This document shows, one piece after another, positions 10,830-19,755 of a DNA stretch of 64,000 nt. The stretch covers positions 186,001 to 250,000 of the forward strand of contig NZ_NFUT01000003.1 of NCBI RefSeq assembly GCF_002127215.1. The letters are read 5' to 3'. Position numbers and translations under genes: made by a program. How positions within the stretch are numbered: position 1 is the stretch's first letter; each line of letters begins with the position of its first letter. Source of the stretch: Hydrogenophaga sp. IBVHS2 (lineage in GTDB: Bacteria > Pseudomonadota > Gammaproteobacteria > Burkholderiales > Burkholderiaceae_C). The notes under the pieces are model-generated. The model ran no database searches. It was not told the DNA's origin and saw only the letters and a list, made by a program, of their open reading frames with translations.

Positions 10830-12562
10830 CAGAACGACTCCTCCACCACCTCGGTGACGATCTGCGGCTTCACGCTCATGTCGGGCTGAACACCCAGGAT
10901 GCGCAGCGTCTGCTGGACCGTCTCGGAAAACACCGGGGCGGCCACGAGGCCGCCGTAGAACTGACCGTTGTTCGGCTCGTCGACCATCACGGCCACCACG
11001 ATGCGGGGCTTCTCCACCGGGGCCAGTCCGACGAACCAGGCGCGGTACTTCTTGTCGGCATAGCCCTTGCCCTCCTGCTTGCGGGCGGTGCCGGTCTTGC
11101 CGCCGACCGAGTAGCCGATGGTCTGGGCCTTGACCGCCGTGCCGCCGGCGCTGGTGGCCATGGCCAGCATGTGGCGCACCGCCTGGGCGTTCTTCTCGCT
11201 GAAGACGCGCACGCCGGTGGCGGGTTCGTCGGTCTTGAGCAGGGTCACCGGCACCAGTTCGCCGTCGCGGGCGAACACGGTGTAGGACTGGGCCAGCTGG
11301 AACAGCGAGGCCGAGAGACCGTAGCCGTAGCTCATGGTGGCCTGCTCGATCGGGCGCCAGGTCTTGTAGGGCCGCAGCCGGCCAGAGACGGCACCGGGGA
11401 ACGGCACCTGCGGCTTCTGACCGAAGCCGGCCTGGGCGTAGGTCTCCCACATCTCGCGCGGGCTCATCTGCATGGCCATCTTGACCGTGCCGACGTTGCT
11501 CGACTTCTGGATCACCTCGTTGACGGTGAGCACATTGTTCGGGTGGCTGTCGCTGATGGTGGAGCCGCCAATGGTGATGCGGCCCGGTGCCGTGTTGATG
11601 GGGGTGTCGGGACGGACCAGACCCTTCTCCAGCGCCAGCGCGGCAATGAAGGGCTTCATGATGGAGCCGGGCTCGAAGCTGTCGGTCAGCACCCGGTTGC
11701 GCAGCTGCTCGCCGGTGAGGTTGCGGCGGCGGTTGGGGTTGTAGCTGGGGTAGTTGGCCAGGGCCAGCACCTCGCCGGTGATGGTGTCGATGACCACCAC
11801 GCTGCCGGCCTTGGCCTTGTGCGCCTGCACCGCGTCCTTGAGCTTCTGGTACGCGAAGAACTGCACCTTGCTGTCGATGGACAGCTGCAGGTCGCGGCCG
11901 TCCACCGGCGGCACCACGTCGCGCACGTCCTCCACCACCCGGCCCAGCCGGTCCTTGATGACCCGGCGCGAACCGTTGCGGCCGGAGAGCTGCTCGTTGA
12001 AGGTCAGCTCCACGCCTTCCTGGCCGCGGTCTTCCACGTTGGTGAAGCCCACCACATGGGCTGCGGCCTCGCCTTCGGGGTATTCGCGCTTGTACTCGCG
12101 GCGCTGGTAGATGCCCTTGATCTCGAGGGCAGCGATCTGCCGGGCTACCGGCTCGTCCACCTGGCGCTGCACCCACACGAAGGTCTTGTCCTCGTTGGCC
12201 AGCTTGCGGCGCAGCTCGGGCAGCGGCATGTCCAGCAGACGCGCCAGCTTGGCCAGCTTGGGGTCGTTCTTGTCGACGTCTTCCGGAATGGCCCAGATGC
12301 TCTGCGCCACCACGCTGGAGGCCAGGATCAGGCCGTTGCGGTCGAGCACCTTGCCCCGGTTGGCCGGCAGCTCCAGCGTGCGGGCGAACCGCACCTCGCC
12401 CTGGCGCTGGAAGAACTCGTTGCCGAACACCTGCACATAGGCCGCGCGCCCAGCCAGCCCGGCAAAGGCCAGCGCCAGACAGGCCACGATGAACTTGCTG
12501 CGCCACACGGGCGTCTTGCTGGCCAGCAGCGGGCTGGAGGTGTAGTTGATGCTGCGGCTCAT
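10829..12562 (-). CDS. ftsI: Septal peptidoglycan transpeptidase FtsI (PBP3)
   Basis: Class B penicillin-binding protein that cross-links septal peptidoglycan together with FtsW. The 577-residue protein has a short cytoplasmic tail, one membrane anchor at about residues 23-43, the dimerisation domain starting near ANRGKVLDRNG, and the transpeptidase domain with SxxK at S300-K303 (PGSIMKPF), the SSN triad in IQKSSNVGTV and KTGT in VGGKTGTARK. All three active-site motifs are intact. The start overlaps the ftsL stop in ATGA. The N-terminal residues before the anchor ([16 protein letters not shown]) are typical of betaproteobacterial FtsI. Confidence 0.97.
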   Translation of the reverse strand: MSRSINYTSSPLLASKTPVWRSKFIVACLALAFAGLAGRAAYVQVFGNEFFQRQGEVRFARTLELPANRGKVLDRNGLILASSVVAQSIWAIPEDVDKNDPKLAKLARLLDMPLPELRRKLANEDKTFVWVQRQVDEPVARQIAALEIKGIYQRREYKREYPEGEAAAHVVGFTNVEDRGQEGVELTFNEQLSGRNGSRRVIKDRLGRVVEDVRDVVPPVDGRDLQLSIDSKVQFFAYQKLKDAVQAHKAKAGSVVVIDTITGEVLALANYPSYNPNRRRNLTGEQLRNRVLTDSFEPGSIMKPFIAALALEKGLVRPDTPINTAPGRITIGGSTISDSHPNNVLTVNEVIQKSSNVGTVKMAMQMSPREMWETYAQAGFGQKPQVPFPGAVSGRLRPYKTWRPIEQATMSYGYGLSASLFQLAQSYTVFARDGELVPVTLLKTDEPATGVRVFSEKNAQAVRHMLAMATSAGGTAVKAQTIGYSVGGKTGTARKQEGKGYADKKYRAWFVGLAPVEKPRIVVAVMVDEPNNGQFYGGLVAAPVFSETVQQTLRILGVQPDMSVKPQIVTEVVEESF

Positions 12563-12858
12563 CGCGCGGCCTCCGTCGCAGGAGCGGGCGCGGAGGCCGG
12601 CATCACCACGTACTCGGTGATGCCCGGCGTGACCGGGCGCATGTCGAGCTGGCGCGTGGCGAGCTGCTGCACGCGCGATGGCGTGGCCTGGGCGCGTTTC
12701 TGCACCTGCAGCTGCTCGTGCTCGGATTCGAGCTTGCGCGCCTGGGCCTGGGCGCGGTCGATGGCGGTGTAGAGCCGGCGCGACTCGTACTGGGTGTGCA
12801 CCAGGTAGAAGGCGCTGGCCAGCACGGCCAGCAGCAGGACGAGGTTGAGGCGGATCAT
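12559..12858 (-). CDS. ftsL: Cell division protein FtsL
   Basis: Small bitopic divisome protein that forms a complex with FtsB and FtsQ and activates FtsWI. The 99 residues begin with a membrane span ([17 protein letters not shown]) followed by a periplasmic heptad-rich segment (about residues 28-65, rich in R, E, Q, L) that should form a coiled coil, then [14 protein letters not shown], a motif common near the end of proteobacterial FtsL. The family is poorly conserved, so position between rsmH and ftsI is an important part of the call. Both ends overlap the neighbours by four bases. Confidence 0.93.
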   Translation of the reverse strand: MIRLNLVLLLAVLASAFYLVHTQYESRRLYTAIDRAQAQARKLESEHEQLQVQKRAQATPSRVQQLATRQLDMRPVTPGITEYVVMPASAPAPATEAAR

Positions 12859-13790
12859 GCGACCCCCTCCGCCGGCACGGCGGTGCGCGTGGCCACCCGC
12901 ATGACGGCACTGCGCGAGCGCGGATTGCCCGCCACCTCGGCCGCCGACGGCATGACGCGTTGCGCATCGGCCAGCCGCATGGGCTGCGGTGCGGCGAACG
13001 GGGCACGGCGGTCGTACACGGCGCGCGAGTGCGATGCCATGAACTGCTTGACGATGCGGTCTTCCAGCGAATGGAAGCTGATGACCACCAGACGCCCCCC
13101 GGCCCTGAGCACCGACAGGCTGGCCGTCAGCGCTTGTTGCAGCTCTTCAAGCTCGGCGTTGATGAAAATCCGAAAAGCCTGAAATGTGCGCGTTGCAGGG
13201 TCCTTGCCCGGCTCGCGGGTTTTGACCGCGCCAGCCACGACTTCGGCCAGCTCGGCGGTGGTTCGAAAAGGGCCCCGTTCCTGTCGGCGACGATCAATCG
13301 CCTTTGCAATCGGTTGAGCAAACCGTTCTTCGCCGTATTCACGGATGACCTCCGACAGGGTTGAAACATCGGCCGTTTCCAGCCACTGGGCCACGCTCTG
13401 TCCGCGCGTGGTGTCCATGCGCATGTCCAGCGGGCCGTCGTTGCGAAAAGAAAAACCCCGTTCGGGGTCGTCGATCTGAGGGGAGCTGACACCCAGGTCC
13501 ATCAGCACGCCGTCGGCCGTGGCATCCCCGAGCTGACCCAGGTGACGGAAACCCTCGTGGCGCACGGACAGCCGTGCATCGGTGCGGGCCATCGCCTGGG
13601 CCACCTCGATGGCCTGGGGGTCCTTGTCGAACACGGTGAGCCGACCGGCCGGCGACAGCTGCTCCAGGATGAGGCGGCTGTGCCCGCCCCGGCCGAAGGT
13701 GGCGTCCACATAGTGGCCGTCCGGCTGGATGGAGAGGGCCTGCACCGCTTCCTGCAGCAGGACGGTCTGGTGGGTCCAAGTGCCTTGCAC
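12855..13790 (-). CDS. rsmH: 16S rRNA (cytosine-1402-N4)-methyltransferase
   Basis: Methylates N4 of C1402 in the 30S P site. The 311-residue protein contains [15 protein letters not shown] (SAM-binding motif I), [46 protein letters not shown] and [17 protein letters not shown]. The start is a GTG at 13788-13790: the protein then begins [15 protein letters not shown], where the conserved family sequence starts, and GAGGA sits eight bases upstream, overlapping the mraZ stop. Long upstream extensions lie inside mraZ and are not homologous. Confidence 0.95.
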   Translation of the reverse strand: MQGTWTHQTVLLQEAVQALSIQPDGHYVDATFGRGGHSRLILEQLSPAGRLTVFDKDPQAIEVAQAMARTDARLSVRHEGFRHLGQLGDATADGVLMDLGVSSPQIDDPERGFSFRNDGPLDMRMDTTRGQSVAQWLETADVSTLSEVIREYGEERFAQPIAKAIDRRRQERGPFRTTAELAEVVAGAVKTREPGKDPATRTFQAFRIFINAELEELQQALTASLSVLRAGGRLVVISFHSLEDRIVKQFMASHSRAVYDRRAPFAAPQPMRLADAQRVMPSAAEVAGNPRSRSAVMRVATRTAVPAEGVA

Positions 13791-13798
13791 CGCCGTCC

Positions 13799-14227
13799 TC
13801 AGAACGAGAAGTCCTTGAACACGTCGGGCATCTCGCCCTTCATGGCCTCGGCTTCCTGGGCTGCATAGGCCTGGGCATCCCAGAGCTCGAAGTAGGCCCC
13901 CATGCCCAGCAGCACGGCGTCCTTCTCGATGCCGGCCGCAGCACGCAGCTCGGGCGAGACCAGCACGCGGCCGGAGGCGTCCATGTCCACGTCCATGGCG
14001 TTGCCCAGGAAGATGCGCTTCCACCACTGGGCCTGCATGGGCAGGGCGGCGATGCGGGTGCGGAAGTCTTCCCAGGCGCTGCGCGGAAAGACCATGAGGC
14101 AGCCGTGCGGGTGCTTGGTGATGGTGAGCTGTCCGCCAGCCGCGCCCAGGGCGTCACGGTGCCGGGTCGGCACGGACAGCCGCCCCTTGGCATCGAGACT
14201 CAGCGAGGAAGCACCCTGGAACACGTT
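13799..14227 (-). CDS. mraZ: Transcriptional regulator MraZ
   Basis: DNA-binding AbrB-like protein that represses its own dcw promoter in the enterobacteria studied. Two SpoVT/AbrB-type repeats are visible: [17 protein letters not shown] near the N-terminus and [16 protein letters not shown] in the middle. I start at the GTG at 14225-14227 (142 residues, [14 protein letters not shown]), because AAGGG lies nine bases upstream. A second in-frame GTG at 14257 would add ten residues that partly duplicate the N-terminus ([11 protein letters not shown]), but it falls inside the repeated promoter boxes described separately. First gene of the cluster. Confidence 0.94.
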   Translation of the reverse strand, partial: NVFQGASSLSLDAKGRLSVPTRHRDALGAAGGQLTITKHPHGCLMVFPRSAWEDFRTRIAALPMQAQWWKRIFLGNAMDVDMDASGRVLVSPELRAAAGIEKDAVLLGMGAYFELWDAQAYAAQEAEAMKGEMPDVFKDFSF

Positions 14228-14244
14228 GTTCAGCCCTTGAAAGA

Positions 14245-14303
14245 CACTTTTCACCACTTAATTGCACTTTTTTCCACTGTAGCAGGAAAAGCCGGGTGCG
14301 CAA
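14245..14303 (-). promoter_or_regulatory. mraZ/dcw promoter with four 10-bp-spaced AGTG boxes
   Basis: Read on the minus strand, AGTG occurs at 14278, 14268, 14258 and 14248 (first bases), each exactly ten bases after the last. A further AGTG begins at 14318, 40 bases away and in the same phase. A possible sigma-70 promoter is TTGCGC (14303-14298), 16 bases, TACAGT (14281-14276); its start point would fall within the boxes. Known MraZ operators in E. coli are TGGG-type repeats with a 10-bp period, so this array is a good candidate autorepression site. The box sequence differs from E. coli, and binding is inferred. Confidence 0.65.
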
Positions 14304-14421
14304 CGGGGCCTCTACACTTTTTTTCAATGAAATCAACCACTTAGCGCGGTTTTGCAAGACTCCTGAAGCCAAAAAACACATCAAAAGCAAGCACTTACAA
14401 AAGCCACTGAAAGTGATGCTT

Positions 14422-14454
14422 CAAAACAAAACGCCCCCGGGTATCGGAGGCGTT
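14422..14454 (-). terminator. Intrinsic terminator after hslU
   Basis: On the minus strand a 10-bp stem (AACGCCTCCG with CGGGGGCGTT, one T-G pair, loop ATACC) is followed by TTGTTTT. It begins 38 bases after the hslU stop and separates the hslVU unit from the mraZ promoter. Confidence 0.85.
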
Positions 14455-14492
14455 CTGACGGCCGGTCGGCGACCGGCGGGAGCCCGGCCCGC

Positions 14493-15827
14493 TCAGAGGA
14501 TGTAGCGGGACAGGTCCTCGTTGCGGCTGAGTTCGCCCAGGCGGCCGTCGACATAGGCGGCGTCGATTTCCAGGGTCTGGCCCTCCAGGCGCACCGCGTC
14601 GAAGCTGACCTCGTCCAGCAGATGCTCCATCACGGTGGACAGGCGCCGCGCGCCGATGTTCTCGGTGCGCTCGTTCACCTCGAATGCGATCTGCGCCAGC
14701 CGGTGGATGCCGTCGGGTGTGAAGGACAGGGTCACGCCTTCAGTGGCCAGCAGCGCCTGGTACTGGCGCACCAGCGAGGCATGCGTCTGAGTCAGGATGG
14801 CCTCGAAATCGGCCACCGACAGCGACTGCAGCTCCACCCGGATCGGAAAACGCCCCTGCAGCTCGGGGATCAGATCGCTCGGGCGGGCCAGGTGGAAGGC
14901 GCCGCTGGCAATGAACAGGATGTGGTCGGTGCGGATCACGCCGTACTTGGTGGACACGGCCGTGCCCTCCACCAGCGGCAGAAGATCGCGCTGCACGCCC
15001 TGGCGCGAGACCTCGGCGGTGCTGCCGCCGTCGCTGCGGCTGGTGACCTTGTCGATCTCGTCGATGAAGACGATGCCGTTCTGCTCGGCGTTGTGCAGCG
15101 CGCTGCTGCGGATCTCGTCCTCGTTGACCAGCTTGGCTGCCTCCTCGTCGATCAGCAGCTTCATGGCCTCGGCGATCTTCATGCGGCGGGCCTTCTTGCG
15201 CCCGGCGCCGAGCTGGCTGAACAGGCCCTTGAGCTGGTCGGCCATGGCCTCCATGCCGGCCGGCCCCATGACGTCCATGGCGGGCAGGGCATCGGCCACT
15301 TCCAGTTCGATCTCGCGGTCGTCGAGCTGGCCTTCGCGCAGCTTCTTGCGGAAGGCCTGGCGCGCGGTGCTGTCGGAGGCCGGCGCGGCCGGCTCGAAGC
15401 CGATCGAGCGCGGCGGCGGGATCAGGATGTCGAGGATGCGCTCCTCGGCCGCGTCTTCGGCGCGGGCGCGGTGCTGGCGCATGGCCACCTCGCGCGCCTG
15501 CTTGACCGCCACCTCGGCCAGGTCGCGGATGATGCTGTCCACGTCCTTGCCCACATAGCCCACCTCGGTGAACTTGGTGGCCTCGACCTTGATGAAGGGC
15601 GCATCGGCCAGACGGGCCAGGCGGCGCGCGATCTCGGTCTTGCCCACGCCGGTGGGGCCGATCATGAGGATGTTCTTGGGCGTGATCTCCGGCCGCAGCT
15701 TCTCGTCGACCTGCTGGCGGCGCCAGCGGTTGCGCAGCGCGATGGCCACCGCGCGCTTGGCGCCCTTCTGGCCGATGATGAAGCGGTCGAGCTCGGAGAC
15801 GATCTCTTGTGGCGTCATGGAGGACAT
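14493..15827 (-). CDS. hslU: ATP-dependent protease ATPase subunit HslU
   Basis: AAA+ unfoldase that feeds substrates to HslV. The 444 residues show [22 protein letters not shown], Walker [28 protein letters not shown] (pore loop GYVG), an inserted I domain (about residues 110-240) rich in charged residues, Walker [10 protein letters not shown], the sensor region [15 protein letters not shown] and the conserved C-terminus EDLSRYIL, whose tail docks into HslV. ATG at 15827 or at 15818 (MTPQEI) are both possible. HslV lies 90 bases upstream on the same strand, separated by a repeat-like palindromic element. Confidence 0.97.
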   Translation of the reverse strand: MSSMTPQEIVSELDRFIIGQKGAKRAVAIALRNRWRRQQVDEKLRPEITPKNILMIGPTGVGKTEIARRLARLADAPFIKVEATKFTEVGYVGKDVDSIIRDLAEVAVKQAREVAMRQHRARAEDAAEERILDILIPPPRSIGFEPAAPASDSTARQAFRKKLREGQLDDREIELEVADALPAMDVMGPAGMEAMADQLKGLFSQLGAGRKKARRMKIAEAMKLLIDEEAAKLVNEDEIRSSALHNAEQNGIVFIDEIDKVTSRSDGGSTAEVSRQGVQRDLLPLVEGTAVSTKYGVIRTDHILFIASGAFHLARPSDLIPELQGRFPIRVELQSLSVADFEAILTQTHASLVRQYQALLATEGVTLSFTPDGIHRLAQIAFEVNERTENIGARRLSTVMEHLLDEVSFDAVRLEGQTLEIDAAYVDGRLGELSRNEDLSRYIL

Positions 15828-15837
15828 GTGGCCCCCA

Positions 15838-15912
15838 CGCTTGTCACTTCGTGTACGTCGCTGCCCCCCGAGGGGGCGCGAGCTGGCTTGGGGCGGCCCG
15901 GCGCAGCGCTCA
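15838..15912 (-). repeat. Palindromic repeat-like element between hslV and hslU
   Basis: The 90-base hslV-hslU gap holds a dense palindromic stretch: CACTTCGTGTACG, then GCTGCCCCCCGAGGGGGCGC and CTTGGGGCGGCCCGGCGC on the plus strand. The first G/C block can fold into a strong hairpin (GCCCCC / GGGGGC). I recall similar strings scattered between genes in Comamonadaceae genomes, but only one copy is present here, so the repeat call is inference. It lacks a U-tract, so it is not an ordinary terminator. Confidence 0.5.
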
Positions 15913-15917
15913 TTGCT

Positions 15918-16466
15918 TCACTCCAGTGTCTCGATGGTGTGGTTCATGTTGGTGTAGATGCACAGCTCGCCGGCAATGGCCAGCGACTGTCGGACCACCT
16001 GCTCGGCGCTGAGTTCGGTGTGGTCGATCAGCGCCTTGGCAGCGGCCTGGGCATAGGCACCCCCCGAACCGATGGCGACGATGCCGTGCTCGGGCTCCAG
16101 CACGTCGCCGTTGCCGGTGATGATCAGGCTGGCGCTCAGATCGGCCACGGCCAGCATGGCCTCCAGGCGGCGCAGCACGCGGTCGGTGCGCCAGTCGCGG
16201 GTGAGCTCGATGGCGGCGCGGGCCAGATGACCCTGGTGCTTCTCCAGCTTGGCCTCGAAGCGCTCGAACAGGGTGAAGGCATCGGCCGTGGCGCCGGCAA
16301 AGCCCGCCAGCACCTTGCCGTGGTAGAGCTTGCGCACCTTGCGGGCCGTGCCCTTGACGACGATGTGACCCAGGGTCACCTGCCCGTCGCCACCGATGGC
16401 CACCTGGACCCCTTGAGGGGTCTGGCGCCGCACGCTGACGATGGTGGTTCCGTGAAACGATTCCAT
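15918..16466 (-). CDS. hslV: ATP-dependent protease peptidase subunit HslV
   Basis: Threonine peptidase that forms the double-hexamer core of HslUV. The protein starts MESFHG followed by TTIVSVRR; cleavage of the six-residue leader would expose the catalytic Thr7. Other conserved strings are [68 protein letters not shown] and [12 protein letters not shown]. Length 182 fits the family. It is the upstream gene of an hslVU pair, the usual order. Confidence 0.97.
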   Translation of the reverse strand: MESFHGTTIVSVRRQTPQGVQVAIGGDGQVTLGHIVVKGTARKVRKLYHGKVLAGFAGATADAFTLFERFEAKLEKHQGHLARAAIELTRDWRTDRVLRRLEAMLAVADLSASLIITGNGDVLEPEHGIVAIGSGGAYAQAAAKALIDHTELSAEQVVRQSLAIAGELCIYTNMNHTIETLE

Positions 16467-16582
16467 GGCGGTCCGGAAGTGGGGAATGAGGGGCAGATGG
16501 TGCCACCGGCAGGGGTATCAAGCCCCGGGCAGCGGTGCAGGTGCAACAGACGGTGAATCCGCCCTGCAGGGCAGGACCGGCA

Positions 16583-18361
16583 TCAGTCGGTGCGCAGCAC
16601 GACCTTGGCGTACTCGGTGATGCCTATGACGTGGAAGAACGCCGACACCAGGCGGTGCACATCCACGAACTGCACCATGCGACCTTCGGCGTGGTGGCGC
16701 GACACCCAGTTGAGCAGCGTGCCGGCGGCCGAAAAATCCACCCGGATCAGGTTGCGGCAGGAAATGATCAGCACATCGGCGCCGGCCAGGCGTTCTTCCA
16801 GCGCATCCAGCGTGGCCTGGGGATCTCCGCGCACCTCGCCCGAGAGCTCCACCATGCCGAGCTGCCCGCCACCGGCGGTGGTGTTGCCCAGGGTGGAATG
16901 CTCGCCGCCGAGGGTGGACGACAGCGGTTCGAGCACCGATTCGCCCAGCACCGACTGGTCGACATCCGGCGATCCGGGATCGCCCTGCTGCTGCTGGAAC
17001 CGGCACCGGGGACGTTCCCAGCCCGGGGGGGACACCTCGTAGGTGACGCAGAAGTCCAGCGCGGTGAGCTCGAACTCGTCGGCACGGTTCATGACCCGCA
17101 ACGCCGCCATGCGCAGTTCCCACCAGAGCTGTTCCACGTCGCGGCGACCGGCCGGCGTCATGTCGCGCAGACAGTCGCGCAGGGCATGGGCGCCGATGAA
17201 GCGCAGCTCCACCGGCTGATCGCCCCACAGGGTGAAGATGCCCAGCAGCGCCCGGGCGGCCTTCTGGTCCAGGGTGCGCAAGGGCGACCAGTCGATCACC
17301 CACGGGGCCGCGGCACGCTGAAGCACGTTCTGCAGCGTGCCGACCGAATACGCGTCGAGCTCGACCTCGCACACCCAGTGGGCCCGGGCATTGTGGGCGA
17401 CCACATCGGAGGGCTCCTTGCCGGTCATGGCCGCCACGGCGCCCGGCATGTCGTACCACTGCGGCGGCGAGCGATGGAAACGGGTCGTGAAATCGACGGC
17501 CCGGCTCTCGTAGGGTGCCACCTGGCCGGTGGCCCGGTAGAAGTCGAAGAGGGTCAGCCAGCTGGCCATGTCGTTGGCCTTGGGACTGGCCTCCAGCACC
17601 ATGTCGAGCAGGCCCTGCTCGGCACCGGGGTCATCCCCGTTGGCAAAGCGGATGGCGGCCTCCTCGACCTCGGGGTCCTGCGCCACTTCCTGCACCTCGA
17701 GCGCATAGAAGCGCGACGCCGAGAAGGCCGCGCCATGCGGCGGAGGGGCTGCGGCATCGCCCACCGGCATGACCAGCCCGGTCTTCATCGACGCACCGGA
17801 GGGGCGGTCGAGCGGGGCCGAGCCACTGAGCGCCATCGGAACGGTCGAGGCCGGCTGGGTCTCGGTGCGCGGCAACGGACGTGAAGTGATCCGGGGCGAC
17901 TGCAGGCCCGCCGGCTCGGTGGGCAGGTCGGCCCGCTGCTGGGAGGTGAGCCGGTCCTGCATGGAAGCGCCGGGCGACCCCCCGGTGCTGACCGCCGAAT
18001 CGGGGCCCTTGGTCTTCCACCATTGCATCGACATCTGGGCTTCGATCTCGTCGATCTTCTTCAGGGTCATGGCCCGGTCGTCCGGACGGGACGGCAGGCT
18101 GCTCTGGAAGAAGGACGGGCGCACGCCCTGGGCTTCGCCCGGTGTGCCCTCGCGGCTGCGGATCTTGCGCAGCATGTCGAACTCGCGCTTGCGCACGAAG
18201 TCGTTGCGGCGCTTGCGCTCGATCATTTCCTTGAGCGCGGCCTTGCTGTATTCGCTCTCGCGGTCGACCTCGCGGGTGTCGAGGTCGGCCCAGCTCGTGG
18301 TCGGATGACGCACGAACTTCACCACTTTCGACAGGAATCCGCCGGAGTCGTCCTTGGCCAT
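16583..18361 (-). CDS. Protein with two STAS-like domains and a FimV-like helical segment
   Basis: A 592-residue cytoplasmic protein with no signal peptide or membrane span. Residues 1-120 are charged and helical, 120-215 are Ser/Pro-rich linker, 215-305 is a helical segment (EVEEAAIRFANGD, WLTLFDFYRATGQ, SPPQWYDM) resembling TPR/FimV-type sequence. A STAS-like fold is suggested at about 328-445 (WVIDWSPLRTLDQKAARALLG) and a second at about 500-592 (VLIISCRNLIRVDFSAAGTLLNW, YAKVVLRTD). STAS domains in anti-anti-sigma proteins bind partners and may be phosphorylated on Ser; both copies show aspartate near the usual turn and the second has DFSAAG. Function unknown. It follows dksA by 42 bases and may be co-transcribed with it. 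Confidence 0.7.
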   Translation of the reverse strand: MAKDDSGGFLSKVVKFVRHPTTSWADLDTREVDRESEYSKAALKEMIERKRRNDFVRKREFDMLRKIRSREGTPGEAQGVRPSFFQSSLPSRPDDRAMTLKKIDEIEAQMSMQWWKTKGPDSAVSTGGSPGASMQDRLTSQQRADLPTEPAGLQSPRITSRPLPRTETQPASTVPMALSGSAPLDRPSGASMKTGLVMPVGDAAAPPPHGAAFSASRFYALEVQEVAQDPEVEEAAIRFANGDDPGAEQGLLDMVLEASPKANDMASWLTLFDFYRATGQVAPYESRAVDFTTRFHRSPPQWYDMPGAVAAMTGKEPSDVVAHNARAHWVCEVELDAYSVGTLQNVLQRAAAPWVIDWSPLRTLDQKAARALLGIFTLWGDQPVELRFIGAHALRDCLRDMTPAGRRDVEQLWWELRMAALRVMNRADEFELTALDFCVTYEVSPPGWERPRCRFQQQQGDPGSPDVDQSVLGESVLEPLSSTLGGEHSTLGNTTAGGGQLGMVELSGEVRGDPQATLDALEERLAGADVLIISCRNLIRVDFSAAGTLLNWVSRHHAEGRMVQFVDVHRLVSAFFHVIGITEYAKVVLRTD

Positions 18362-18403
18362 GAATCGGTGTGCCGGATGGGGTGGGAGGAAGACGCCTGC
18401 GCG

Positions 18404-19555
18404 TCAGTCCCCAAACATCTTCTGCTTGAGCTCGCGGCGCTGCTGCGCTTCGAGCGAAAGGCTGGCCGTGGGACGCGCCATCAGGCGGGCCACGCCGATG
18501 GGCTCGCCGGTCTCCTCGCAATAGCCGTAGTCGCCGGCGTCGATGCGGGCGATGGCCTGTTCGATCTTCTTGAGCAGCTTGCGCTCGCGGTCGCGGGTGC
18601 GCAGTTCCAGGGCGTGCTCTTCCTCGATGGTGGCCCGGTCGGCGGGATCGGGAACGACCACGGTGTCTTCGCGCAGGTGTTCGGTGGTCTCGCCGGCGTT
18701 GGCCAGCATGTCGGCCTTGAGCTGCTGCAGCTTGCGGCGGAAGTAGGCCAGCTGCACTTCACCCATGTACTCGCTCTCGGGCATGGCCTGGATGTCCTGG
18801 TCGGTGAGTTGATCGACAGGCAGGGTCTTCCAGTTGTTGGCCCTTTTGGGGTCTTTCTGGATGGATGAGGTAACGGGAGGCGTCATGACTCGTGCAATCG
18901 TTGGAGAAAAGGTGGCTTTCGCCGCATCGGGAGCATGGGTGGGCACCACCTCGGCCTGGGTCATCTGTTCCATCATGACCTTCTTGGCCGCCCGCTTGCC
19001 CAGGGGACGCGGGGTCGGCTCGATGACCGAGGCCGGCTTCGGCGCTGCATGCACCTTATCGACAGATGGTGCAGGTGCCTTGACCGCAGGGCTGACCGGC
19101 GGCCTGGCCGCGACAGGCTTCCCGGCCGCGCGGGTTGCCGGAGCCGGCGCCGCCGACTTCACCGGCGCCTTGACAGCGGTCTTGGCCGGGGCCTTGGTCA
19201 GGGTCTTGGCCGGCACCTTCGGGGCGGGCTTGGGCGGGCTCTTCGGGGTGACCTTCGGTGCGGCTTTGGCGGCGGGCTTGGCCGGCGCCTTGGCCGCAGG
19301 TGCCTTCGCAGCCGGCTTGGCTGCGGCCTTGGCCGGCGCTTTGGCGGCCGGCTTGACCGCCTTGGCCGGCGCCTTGGCGGCCGGTTTGACCGCCTTGGCC
19401 GGCACCTTGGCAGCTGGTTTGACCGCCTTGGCGGCAGCCTTGACCGGCGCCTTGGCAGCAGACCTGGGTTTCGGCGCGGCGGACGAGGTCCGCACCGCAG
19501 CCCCCTTGGTGGTGGGCTTGCCAGTCTTTGCTGCCTTCGATGCCGGGGCTTTCAC
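18404..19555 (-). CDS. dksA: DksA-family RNA polymerase regulator, zinc-ligand-free, with long Lys/Ala/Pro tail
   Basis: DksA binds RNA polymerase through the secondary channel and works with ppGpp. The C-terminal ~150 of 383 residues are DksA: coiled coil with the tip motif DPADRA (D303, D306, A308), then GYCEETGEPIG and ARPTASLSLEAQQRRE. Where E. coli DksA has four zinc cysteines, only Cys346 remains; the others are Thr349, Ser367 and Ala370. Residues 1-225 are a low-complexity Ala-Lys-Pro tail with repeated AKAVKPAAK units, like histone-H1-type bacterial tails. The start is GTG at 19555, with AGGAG eight bases upstream. Neighbours are a COG0523 GTPase upstream and the double-STAS protein downstream. 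Confidence 0.9.
   Translation of the reverse strand: MKAPASKAAKTGKPTTKGAAVRTSSAAPKPRSAAKAPVKAAAKAVKPAAKVPAKAVKPAAKAPAKAVKPAAKAPAKAAAKPAAKAPAAKAPAKPAAKAAPKVTPKSPPKPAPKVPAKTLTKAPAKTAVKAPVKSAAPAPATRAAGKPVAARPPVSPAVKAPAPSVDKVHAAPKPASVIEPTPRPLGKRAAKKVMMEQMTQAEVVPTHAPDAAKATFSPTIARVMTPPVTSSIQKDPKRANNWKTLPVDQLTDQDIQAMPESEYMGEVQLAYFRRKLQQLKADMLANAGETTEHLREDTVVVPDPADRATIEEEHALELRTRDRERKLLKKIEQAIARIDAGDYGYCEETGEPIGVARLMARPTASLSLEAQQRRELKQKMFGD
19327..19425 (-). repeat. Three 33-bp tandem repeats inside the dksA tail
   Basis: Three adjacent 33-bp units (19327-19359, 19360-19392, 19393-19425) differ at a few positions and encode an 11-residue Ala-Lys-Pro unit. Being a multiple of three, copy-number change would lengthen or shorten the tail without breaking frame. 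Confidence 0.85.
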
Positions 19556-19637
19556 TGAGGGTCTCCTGATGGGCTCTGACGGATCGGTCGGATCGCGGCT
19601 CGGTCCTGCAGGGACCGGGTCAGCGGATCAGTGCGCT

Positions 19638-19683
19638 GTTATACCCCCATCACCAGGCCGGGCTCCGGGGCCGCGCGATTGTA
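19638..19683 (-). promoter_or_regulatory. Candidate promoter elements upstream of dksA
   Basis: The 200-base gap between the GTPase stop and dksA has no gene. On the minus strand two -10-like hexamers stand out, TACAAT (19683-19678) and TATAAC (19643-19638). Neither has a good -35. I see no terminator with a U-tract, so read-through from the GTPase is also possible. Confidence 0.35.
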
Positions 19684-19755
19684 GCCACGCCCCCACAGAG
19701 ACGGCTGCCCGGCCCGGCCCCCGCTGGCCCGGCGTTGGGGAAGAACGACACCCGC

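Noticed and set aside
19327-19425. Possible CRISPR-like array
   Set aside because: The three 33-bp units are contiguous, have no spacers, and code for part of the DksA tail in frame.
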